Source: Gnetum montanum
Taxonomy: Eukaryota > Streptophyta > Gnetopsida > Gnetales > Gnetaceae
Length of the DNA stretch: 64,000 nucleotides
Reading direction: 5' to 3'
Assembly: GCA_015680685.1 (NCBI GenBank)
Contig: MNCI01003964.1
Coordinates: 237,420-301,419, forward strand
In this document: piece after piece, positions 11,001 through 21,500 of the stretch
How the letters are laid out: each line of letters opens with the position of its first letter
Numbering within the stretch: the stretch's first letter is position 1
Position numbers and translations under genes: made by a program
Notes under the pieces: model-generated
The model's input: only the letters and a program-made list of their open reading frames with translations
Database searches by the model: none
What the model was told of the DNA's origin: nothing

Positions 11001-11217
11001 CAAAGGAGAATGTGTTTGTCAAATTTTATCTTGGTGTTTAATTTTGTAGCCCTAAACACTAGAAAATTTTGTCATGATTATATATCCATACACTCGAGCA
11101 CTTGGTGTTTGTTTGTGTTTGTTTATGTTTCTTACATGTTTGTCATCAGTCATAATTCCATACCTTTCCAAATTTGTAAAAAACTTAAGGACAAGCTTCC
11201 ATTTAGTCATGGGGGTA

Positions 11218-12105
11218 TGATGAATCATAGATTGGCTACGTCGACTAGGCCTTGTTGACTAGGCCTCGTCAACACATGATTTGATGCGTTGACGTGGCCC
11301 CATGGATGTAGTGTTTATTTTCACCTATAAATATGTGCTCAATTGCCATGTTTATGGCATGTCTTATCATAGTTGTAGTGGAGCTATTGCAATTTTGTCA
11401 TTTGGAAGTTAGAATATTTTTCCAAGTGTCTGTAGTGGGAGTTAAGAGTATATAGATCTTTTATTCGAGCACTGTTATACTTGAGCATAGCAGTGTGTGC
11501 GGTAATAAAGATGAAGCTTTTGATAAACCTTGTAGCACTTTGCAATAGATTATTTATTTATTTATTTATACATTTGATGTTTTATGCAATTTTCCTTAAT
11601 TCTTTGAGTAATTAAATAATTAATTAGGCTAAACTAAGTTAGATTAAGTAACAATGAATTAAGCAGATAAGTACGACCACTTCAAGCATACGCTTGGCTC
11701 TTGGTAGTCCCAGTAACGCTTAACATTTGGTAACCCGGCAGCGCTAAATGTGTTTGGTAACCCAGTAGCGTTAAATGTATTCAAGATGTGTACAACAAGT
11801 GGGAATAGATGCTTATGTTAAGATTAGTTAGGTGTAGTTAGTTAGATTAAATTAATAATTAAATTACTTCATTCCTTTCATCTTATTTTTAGCACCTAAA
11901 ATATAAAATATAAAAATAATAAAAATCATATGCCTCGATTACACTTAACCGTACCTTTGCATATCACAAGTGTAATTGGAAAGATAATGATCACTTTCTA
12001 GAGGCTAGTGTATTGAAAGACATAGAGTCTATGGAATTCGACCTAATCACACGTGAATGCTTAGTGATTCACATGGTTGAACATAGGGGTATTCACCGCT
12101 CATCA
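11218..12105 (+). repeat. 3' LTR of element A (888 bp)
   Basis: Begins TGATGAATC straight after the purine-rich TCATGGGGGTA and ends in CGCTCATCA. A TATA-type box (CCTATAAATATG) lies near 11320. The U3 has repeated GACTAGGCC blocks. Borders agree with the LTRs of element B (TGATGA...TCATCA) and with the three solo LTRs in this window. Confidence 0.85.
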
Positions 12106-12281
12106 ACCTTACTCAATGGTATTATGTGAATGTGAATTCTTACCTTTAGAAGTAGAAGCCGTGTGCTAATTCATTACATACACTCATAGCTTGCATATCT
12201 CAAAGTAAGACAATTTCCCTAAAGCAGTTCTTGAGGATTTGCAAAACTATGGTTGGTATTTTCAGGAGATGCAATGGTTGA

Positions 12282-13161
12282 TGATGAGTGGCAAGGTATC
12301 CTTATGCTAAACCATACAAATCACGAGCATTCACGCATGATCCGGTTGAATTTTGTGGATGGAACTAGTTGTGGCATCTAGATCGCAGTTTGCTGTCTTC
12401 CCACTTAGACTAGCGGTAGCTTTGTCACGTATAGTTTAGTCCAGAGTGAGGCGTATGATGTTGTTCCTAATTTTACACTACTCTCGATGATGATAAAAAG
12501 GTAAAGTAATTAAACTAATGGACAATAGAAAGTAAAATCTAATTAGCCTATGTGTGATGAGTATCCACCCTTAATGGTTCGTATATGTCTTGGACTTTGT
12601 GAGACTACTTCTGGGATGGCCAATTATATGTCACTGGATGTACCAAACAATACACTTCTGGGTTACCAAGTACTTCCATTTAAATGCTTGTGATTAAGCC
12701 ATACACATTCCACTTAATAACAAGAATAGTAACTAGCAATAAAGGAAAACATTTAACTAAAGAAAGCAGTAAATAGTTAACAATTAAAAGTAATAATAAT
12801 CTAAGTGGATGCTACAATGATGGGAGTAATCTTGATCTTTATTGCCAGTCATGTAACGTGTCCAAGTACGTCACACTCAAACAAAGATGCCATACAATTA
12901 CAAACATCACATTGCAGGTATGCACTAGAAATAACAGACCTTAAAGAAAAGAAACTGAAAACTAACTAATGAAAAACTATAAAAAATTGGAGCCCAAGCA
13001 CTATATTTATAGGTCGGGATATATACACTGACGTTGCATACACGACATCGTGTCTAGACCCCAACGTCACGTACATGACGTTGCAGCCCCAATGTTGCGG
13101 CAGAGATCAAACAACGATAACAAGGCTCTGATGTCAAGGCCAAGCAAATCATGACTCATCA
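12282..13161 (-). repeat. Solo LTR of the TGATGAG...CTCATCA family (880 bp)
   Basis: Starts TGATGAGTGG and ends ATGACTCATCA, with the perfect 5-bp target duplication GTTGA at 12277-12281 and 13162-13166. Its TATA-type box reads on the minus strand near 13000. No internal retroelement sequence is attached, so it arose by LTR-LTR recombination. It lies tail to tail with the LTR of element A, 176 bp away. Confidence 0.9.
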
Positions 13162-13329
13162 GTTGAGAAAATGAAATATCTCTTAGGAGGACACATGCAA
13201 CAAAATCCTAAGCATATTTGCCAACTAGTCAATTAAAAGGTTTTAACATAGATATGGGCTAATGTGGAAGGTAAGAGGTAATTTTATTTACACCATATTA
13301 TATCTAACAAACTAGATATAGAAGCTCAC

Positions 13330-13785
13330 TATTTCTCAACTATTATTCCCATCAAGTATTGAAATGCTACCGGCAAGCTTTGCTTAAGTTCTCATCATCT
13401 TAGAATTCAAAGTAAAAGATGGATTCAACTCCCTCAAGAAGAGCACATTTGCAGGTTGCGTAGATCAAAAGTTCTTGAAGATGAGTTACATATATTTTTC
13501 TCGTGCTATGATTAACCATTCGAGATAGCATTATCATGTTACAACCATAAGCTTGTATGATTTGTTTTTGATGCCTCCATTGATGGTTGGTCAATTTCTA
13601 GAGTCTATCTTTATTTTCCATGAAAATGTAATAGATCATAATAGAGCTTTATTTCATTTCATTATTTTGATTGATGTGTTTTTTTAATATTTAGAGAGTT
13701 TTCTTTTCTCCTTTATCAATTTGATTTGAACTTTTTAAATATTATTATTCAATTTGGATCCAACGCCCTAATTAAAAAAAAAAAA
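13330..13785 (+). mobile_element. 3' end of a truncated LINE
   Basis: A + strand reading near 13385-13530 gives RWIQLPQEEHICRL and then VLEDELHIFFSCYD, the pattern (RIP)xEERxCxxC...EDExHFLxxC of the C-terminal zinc-finger-like segment of plant LINE polymerases; the second cysteine of the first pair is changed. A 12-A run at 13774-13785 may be the poly(A) tail. The 5' part is absent, as is usual for 5'-truncated LINEs. It ends just upstream of the promoter of the small gene. Confidence 0.5.
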
Positions 13786-13916
13786 CTAAAAGCACCGGAG
13801 AAATTTGCTGCATTGTAAAAAGGTTCGAGTAGAGTCGTCAAAATTCTTGAAAACTCTGCTTTATTGTGGCCGTGCTCCCTAGACACGGAACTCTGATTGT
13901 GCACACAAAAAAATAA

Positions 13917-13936
13917 AATAATAATAATAATAATAA
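13917..13936. repeat. (AAT)n microsatellite
   Basis: About six AAT/ATA units in an A-rich stretch upstream of the small gene. Confidence 0.8.
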
Positions 13937-14067
13937 AACAAAACAATCCAAACATGCACAGGCCAATAACAATGCTAGATTGCGTGAAGACAAAAGAGGT
14001 TTCAGTTGCATAACAAGCGTTTACTAGGGATCGATGGCCAATGCCCATTGCTTAGCGCGGAAGGAAG

Positions 14068-14115
14068 CGAAAAAAACAAGAAGAAGAAGAAGAGGAGCAG
14101 GAGAGAAGGCCAAGG
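14068..14115 (+). promoter_or_regulatory. GA-rich tract, likely 5' leader of the small gene
   Basis: A run of GAAGAA and GAGGAG triplets some 130-170 nt before the ATG at 14240. Purine (GA/CT) tracts are common in plant core promoters and 5' leaders. I see no convincing TATA box between 13950 and 14200. Confidence 0.35.
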
Positions 14116-14239
14116 GACGCACGCTGCAACCGCAACAGCAACAGCAGCAAACCAAGCGTCAAAGTCAATAGGCAAAGAAAGGTCAATAATGGCAATGGGT
14201 CCGGATACGATCTGATAGCATAGCATACGAGAAGATAGG

Positions 14240-15442
14240 ATGGCAAAGGCGTCCTTGTTTACTTGGGCTCACCTGCGCATTCTCACCGGCACTCTGATTG
14301 GCGGCGCCATCGGTTTCTACGTCAAGCATCGTCTCGAGCTCTACTACAAGGTCAAGCTCTTTCTTCTGTTAGAAAAACTGACATTAGGAATTCGGGAGAA
14401 ACCATTGCATCAAAGCCGAAAATCAATCATGCATCTGAAACAACAGAAAAAGAAAGTGACTCTCAAGCCCTCGCCAAATTTAGGCAAATGATCAGGCAAT
14501 GCAATTCTATTGTTTTTCGTCATAGCAATGCAATTCTATTGTTTTTCGTCATAGTAAATACATGTAATTGCTTGCTTAACAAGCAAGCGGTTTCCAAGTT
14601 TATCTTAAGATACCCTAACTCTTCTCAGCTTTACCGGAATCTTTAAATCTTCTCTGGCTTACATGAATCTTCCAATAAATCATCTTTAATTTTCTTGAGA
14701 TCTAGTCACATAATTATATTTTAATATTCAATATTGCTAATTTCTAACATCTTCCCCTTCACTTGCAAACTGCAATACTTGCGTTTTCAACCCTATTTTT
14801 CTATTCATTATTATTGTTATTATTATTATTTGCAAAATGTCATGTGCATATGCTCGCTCTACTTCTTCTACTCATTCGCGTTTGTTTTCATTCCTTTTTT
14901 ATTTTAAATTTTGCCTATAATATGCATTTCCGAATTCTGAAATGATGATGCATCCATAATTCTTCCTGACTCTTACATAACGAGGATTTGAATGGAAATC
15001 ATCATGAGGGATTTTTTGGTGACGCTAATGTGTAAGTCTTCAGAATGATACCGAGTGCTTATATGGAAATACCCAAAAGCCATAAAAAAATGAATGAATG
15101 TTAACACGAAACCTTTACTTTAGGCTGCGTAAGAATTGTCATGGTGTTTTTTTTCTTGCAGGACAATGCTTTTTCTTTTGACAATTCTGTACTTTCTTTT
15201 TTGTTTTAAAATAGTGACACTGATACTATATTTTTATTAAGTCTACATTGGATCCTATTGGATGTTTTCGACATAAGAGTGTTAATGTTAGATTAAAGTT
15301 AGCATGCAGTACCATTCACGTTAGATTTTCACTTTGATTCCAGGAGAAAAGGAGAGAAGAGGTTTTGAAGTATCAGACGGAGCAACTACTGAAACAAGCA
15401 GAGAGTGCAAAGGAAACATCTGAAATTTTGTCTGATTCTTGA
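14240..15442 (+). CDS. Small single-pass membrane protein, 69 aa, two exons, function unknown
   Basis: Exon 1 is 14240-14350 and exon 2 is 15344-15442, joined in phase 0 across a 993-bp GT-AG intron (donor AAG|GTCAAG, acceptor GATTCCAG). The protein has a short N-terminus, a membrane segment around residues 13-28 with small-residue packing (GTLIGGAIGF), then a positively charged helix (KHRLELYYKEKRREE) and a coiled, charged tail ending in SEILSDS. Size and layout recall small mitochondrial or ER membrane subunits, such as ATP synthase subunit e with its glycine motif, but I cannot assign a family. The intact frame across a clean intron and the absence of stops make it a real gene rather than a relic. 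A BRO1-like gene starts only 111 bp after its stop on the same strand. Confidence 0.7.
14496..14553. repeat. 29-bp tandem duplication in the small gene's intron
   Basis: Two identical adjacent copies of a 29-nt unit starting GCAATGCAATTCTATTG. Recent slippage or duplication; no function apparent. Confidence 0.9.
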
Positions 15443-15553
15443 TCCAAGGGCAGAGTGGGTGTCTTAATTCAAGGCGCTTTGTTGTTGTGTTTAGATAACT
15501 TGTAACACAAATTCCATGTTAGTTAGAAGGGATTGGTTTTCTTCGACAGAAAA

Positions 15554-18500
15554 ATGTTACTGCACTTTCAAGACTTATCAAAACTGAAGACAAAAAAGGT
15601 ATTCTCAATTCACAAGCTATTGCATTTTGTTCTCAAATATTGTGGTGTAGAACAAAATTTATATTTTTAGAAAGTTTATCAACCTTGTAGCGAAGTAGAA
15701 CGTCCGTGCTCCCGTGTGAGGGATGAGAAATTTATAAAAAAATTGAGTCTTATGAAATTTTGTATTTTCTTTTTTGTGTGCGGATGTTATTTGTAAATTC
15801 ATTTTATCTGCACACTTGATTAAAAATGCAATGATGGAAATGCTGTTCAAAGTTGTTGGTGTATTTTCCTTGCATGCATTGTACAATCGACATGCTGCAG
15901 TAAAATTTGGAAGTATGAGAAGACATAACCTTTTTGATTATACACCTAGGTTATTTTTGAGGGGACCTACTATGCACGGGATTCAGGCACTCTTGAGCAA
16001 TTAAAGGAGCTTAGTTCTAGGCGAAGAGCTGTTGAAGACTGTGTCAATGGAAGTAGTTCTGTTACAGAAGCAATTGCAAGAGAAATGGCTGGTGGAATAA
16101 CATCTCGAATACAACAGGTAATTGCTGAAAATAAATAATTTTTCTTTCTTTTTGCCGTTTTGGTGGTATGCGTTATTTAGTTAATTTTCTGATAATTTTG
16201 TTTCTCACCGTTCTAGTCAATTTACACTTTACATGTTGTCCAGGACCTACAGAAGTTGGAGTTTTATTTACCATTGCTGGAGAATCTTTTAATTTATGTT
16301 GAATCAGTGAGGTCAAATAATCAAATTCATCAGTGGACTGCGGATCTGAAAATCAGGTGGACCAGCGCTTTAAATGGAAGTTCTTCCTTCAGTATTGGTG
16401 GCCCTAAGTTTTTCCGAATTGATGACTTGCAATATGAACTTGCAATGATTCTTTTTCTCTATGGTTCATTGCAACGTGAGAGAGCTGTGGAACTTTTGTC
16501 TTCGGGTGCAGAGTTTTTTGTAGAATCTGCTTCTCTGTACAGAAAGGCTGCCGGAGTTTTTGAGAACCTTGCTCAAAATGTACTACCTAACCTTCAACCA
16601 AAGCTTCCGCCCGAAAGACCACCGGAAGTGATGCCCGTAATTTCTTCTGCTTTATGTCTTGTTTGCCTAGCAGATGCACAGGTAAATCTACAGACACTAT
16701 CATCTTTGCATGTATATGGACTACAATAGCTTTTACTATTTTTCTTGCATGTTTTGGCACATTTGTCTTTTGCAGTAAAGAAAACATCACAATGGTCTGT
16801 TGAATTGTATTGCTTTTAATTCATTTACATGAATAATTCTAATATTGTGATATATTTTAATTGTTTTTTAGAGAAAAGAAAAATCCATTGCCATGTACTG
16901 TATGTGTTTATTCGCAGGAATCACTAGTAGATGAGATGACATCCTGTGGATGGAGTTAGAGTATATTTGTAAGTTAATATACAATCATTAGTTTCTCAAC
17001 AAGGATCAGAGTTATGGTGAAGTTATGAAGAATTCTGATGGTTGGTAAAAAAGTTATAATTGTTCATGAACTACAAGAAACCGTCCCTTATTCTTCCAAA
17101 GTTGGAGACATGAACCATGGGTCAATGAAAGAAGAACTCGTAGTAGGAAGAAAAGAAAGGACGTTCATTGTAGACCGAATAAAGTCTAAAAACAACAGAT
17201 CGTAAATATGACAAAGGACAAGCAGCACTAACAGTAGTGATCTCTGAAGGAGAACACTCAATTGATCCAAATGGAACCCTGAGGGAGACCTACGGAAGAC
17301 ATTTGTCCAAACCGTACGGATTAATGAAGGAGTAAGTTTCATAAAACATAATTGTAGAGTAAACACTCTGGAACCATGAGTCCAAGAATTGTGCCTGACA
17401 TCCTAAAGGGGCCAGAAGCATGGAGGACGAAAATTGAAGAAAGTACAAACATTGAGTTCATAAAACACAAGAAATCGCATGATGAATAGGAAGTTTGTGA
17501 AGTAAGAGATATCTAAGTGAAAGTGTGAAGAAAACTATACCATCCTATTTGTGGAGTGCTAAAGGAGCTTGTAGGAGCCTAGCCCATGTAAGACTAAGTG
17601 GAAAATTCCCAATCACATTGTAAGAGTGTTAGAAAACCCATGATGACAAATAACTCTGAATCTGTGTAAAAAGTTGCAGCCCTGTCAAAGAAAAGCATTA
17701 CCAACAAAATGTGGGAAATTCAAGAATGGAGTTTGGATTATGAACAACCCAAAGGAGGAAGCATTATGATGAAGGAGAACAAGAGCCAGTATTAGTTGTG
17801 CTCAGTCTATAGTGTTATACAATCAGTACTAGTCTACGATTCTAGAACAATATTGTTATCAAGATTAGTTGTACATAATGAGATCATGGGCAGTTACAGG
17901 TCTTACGATACTCGCATTAGTTGGTTTACTATTAGCAACAATTTACAAATTATAATAATCAGCTAATTATGATCCAGCATGCTGCCTATAGTAAATCCAG
18001 TAGGGCTTGTAACTTGGTGCCCCAACGGAGATTATCAACAAACATCATTTTTACATTTTAATTTTTGCTCATACTGTAATAAATCAAAAATTAATCCTCT
18101 TGGCAACTTCACCATAAGTATAGCATAAACTATTTTTGTTATGAACTTATATATGTGACATAGATTTGTTTGAATATTTATACCACGTTTCCAAGTGCCA
18201 TGAGTGTGATTTTATTTTCCTTGCAGGGCAATACCCCCAAGACGTACACACATCAATGTATAAGAAGAATAATTGGAATGAAATTGATAGCTTTCTATAA
18301 AATTGAATCTGCTTTAACAGTATGTCACATGAAACACCATATACACAATAGCATTATTCTATTTATCAATAATGCTGAAAGGTTTTTATCTGAATACAAA
18401 TTCAGAAAGCTGGTAATCAGGCAGATTTTAGGAATGTGCAAATTATAGCTTGTTTATGATTTCAGTAGTTTATGGCAGTGAACAAAGTTACATCACCAGG

Positions 18501-21500
18501 TGCCTGCATGAAGTTACCTTACAGCTTGAGGAAAGTTAAATGCCAGAGACCTTACAGCCTGAAGATAAATGCCAGCCAAATAATTATAGAAAATGAAACT
18601 CTATGGTGAATTTTAAATATAAATGCTCAAATAATGACTGCAGATGCTGAAAGTTGTTAGAAACTATCTATTTAGAAATTTAAAATTGTTGAAGCCTCTT
18701 GGTTGCCACATTTTACAAGCAATTCCATAAAATGGGTGGAACTAAGTTTTATGTGGAACTTTGAGGAAATTTTGCAGTCATGAAATTTTGAATTTGAAAT
18801 GGAAGGTGAGTTGTATGATAAAATATTGATGAAATTACATGCACATTGCAAAAGTGATGTTTTTTGGAAACTAAGTTTTAAGATTTTTTTTTGTTGAACG
18901 ACTGGAAACTAAATTTTATTGCTTTTCTAATTGAAATTATGGAACTCAGCGAAAAACCTGAATTTATGTATTTTTAAAATCTTTTATTTTGTAATTCAAA
19001 GGTAAAAAAAAAATGATAAAAGGACTTAAATCTGTTCTTTGAACCCAAGATTGATTGTATGTGCATCCATTAAATCTAGCCATGTCTCCAAAATCACATG
19101 ACATGATGAGAGTTGAAGACTACAATTAACAGGACACTCGTAACTTTGAAAAGAAGAAGAAGTTGGTATAAGTTTTAATCTTACACAAACCATTTTTCAC
19201 AAGCCTTTCAAGGTACAAATAAAAGGTCTTTCTTATTACATGATCCATGTTTTCACAAGCCTTTCAAGGTTCAGGTTCTTCATATTTTCAAAACATGAAA
19301 AGATTTGATGTAGTATCCTAGGCCATGTGTGAATTACAAAAAAGATTTTCTGAACTAGCAGACTGAGAACATTAAAATGTAGGTAGAGGTTTAATTCTCA
19401 ACATACATGATATTAGTTAGAATTTTGAAGGTAGTTGAAGCTCTGCTGGAATCATTGTGATTGTTCTGTCCTACTAGGGAATATTAGTTATGTGATTTGA
19501 TTTAGCCAATGATGAATATGTTGTGTTCTGTATTCAGTATATGTGTTTAACAAAATGTTAACTGTACAGTATGTGTACAAGAATTTTGATTTGTTGCTTG
19601 GTGTAGGGGTTGCACCTCAGTAGACCCCAATAGGACCCAATTGACACAATGAAATAAGAACAACACAATTTGGAGGTGATTGGCTACTCTGATTTAGACT
19701 TTGCTAGTTGTGTTGATTCAAGGAAATCAACATCTAGTTATGTTTTTATGCTGGTTGGAGGAGCTGTGTCCTAGAGGAGTGGAAAGCAAACCTTGGTTGC
19801 TACTTTCACAATGGAGGTAGAGTTTGTTTCTTGTTTTGAGGCTACTTCACATGTGTATGGTTGAAGAGTTTCATGTCGGACCTTAGAATTATAGATTCTA
19901 TATCTAGGCCAATAAGAATGTTTTGTGACAATTTACGTGCTATCTTTATAACTAAGAATAATAAGAGTGGCAGTCAAAGTAAACACATCGACATAAAGTA
20001 CTTAGCCATAAGGGAGCGTGTTAAGGGAAAAAAAGTGGTCATTGAGCATATGAGCACTAAATTGATGATAGTTAATCCTTTGACAAGAGGAATGCCACCG
20101 AAGTCATTTAAGGATCATGTAGTTCAGATGGGACTTGGTTCCATACTGTAATTTGTACATACAATTTTATAGTTTTAATGAAACTCTTATTTAGTTGTGA
20201 TGTTTTCTCATATTCAGTTTGTGCATATAGTTATTAGAGAAAATTCACATATGGTAGGACCTAGAATGAACATTGGGTTTATTCATAAAGTTTAGTTACC
20301 ATATAAGGAATTAAGTTTAAGAGAATACATTGTAATTCATGAAAGATAATATTTACATTCAAAAGAACTATAACCATGATTCATGTATTTATCTCTTGAA
20401 ATTTAGGTTTGATGGATATTAATTTAAATATGGAGACCAAGTGGGAGAATGTAACTGTTACGAAAAAACCAATGGTTTGTAATAGTTCCATAAATGTGAT
20501 TGTTACGGGAAAACCAACGGTTTGTAATGGTTCCATAAATGTGATTGTTATAGGAAAACCAACGGTTTGTAATAGTTTCATAAAAGTGACTGTTATATGA
20601 AAATCAATGATTTGTAACGGTTACCACAAGAGTGGTCTCATATTTGCGATTTAAATTGAAAGTTTGGTAACTTACATTCTTTTAGCCTATAAAATGTTTT
20701 TGATGGGAGAACAAAGGCATTGGAAGAAATCACAACAGTGTTATAGTTTTGGTCTCTCTCACAAACGCGCAAAGTTTGCATACACCATTGTTGTTGAGCG
20801 TTAGTGTGATAGAAGAATTAGAGCACTCACCATAACAAGTTCATGCAAAAGCATCAATGGTTCGATTTTAGTTTTGATTTGTTTTTGCATCTTTGATTCC
20901 TTGTGCAATCTGGCCAATGTTTTTTGCACAATTATTTCCAATATTTGGTATCAGAGCAAGGTTTGGTCACTGTCTTGATGCTTAACTGTATTTGTTTTGC
21001 TGCTCTTATAATGGTGTCAAACTAGGATGGATTTTTCATCTAGTAATGGTGTCAAACTGGGGCAAATTTGAGTCAATTTTTATTGACTAGAAGATGTTTA
21101 TTGTAGAAGTATGTATGGGACTTGATTTTCAATTTGCCATATGTGACAAAATTAATAAATGTTTTAAAATAGATACGTGGCTTATGGAGTGGTGCCTAGC
21201 TTGGAGTTTATAATATTCTGGATAGTTGGGTGTTTTTATCTCCTTTGCTTTTTTTTTTTTTTTCATTTTGAAAACATTGTTGGACAAGTTTATGGAATGG
21301 AGAATCCAAACAAGAGGGAGTGGTTGGTGAGGTGCTTCGGCCTCTAACCTTGGAAGATAGGTTGAGAAAGGTCCTTGGGCCACGTGGTAGAAAATGCCCC
21401 ACCTACAAGGGTGGACCCCATGTTTTGGAACAACAACCAATAAGGCTGAGATGTGTGGAGTAGCCTCTATGTTCCCTAGATGGGCTCTCTATAGCAATTA

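Larger units (their letters stand above)
1..12105 (+). mobile_element. Element A: 3' part of an Athila/Tat-like Ty3/Gypsy retrotransposon
   Basis: The 5' LTR, gag and pol lie outside the window. What remains is the stretch after integrase: an internal promoter and intron, an additional (env-position) ORF, a long coiled-coil region, a purine tract and the 3' LTR. Identity rests on colinear similarity with element B (reverse strand, 43959-56352), which has recognisable pol domains. Matches run through the leader, the ORF, the coiled-coil region and the LTR border. Positions 1814-9250 are a foreign insertion (element C). Many stops break the frame, so the copy is dead. The target duplication cannot be tested because the left end is missing. 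Confidence 0.8.

Noticed and set aside
14002-14246. Leu/Phe-rich minus-strand frames over the small gene's promoter
   Set aside because: They are the complement of the GA-rich leader; no conserved features.
18014-18030. TTGGTGCCCCAACGG as a definite primer-binding site
   Set aside because: No LTR pair or coding domain could be tied to it, so it was kept only as a weak hint of a relic.
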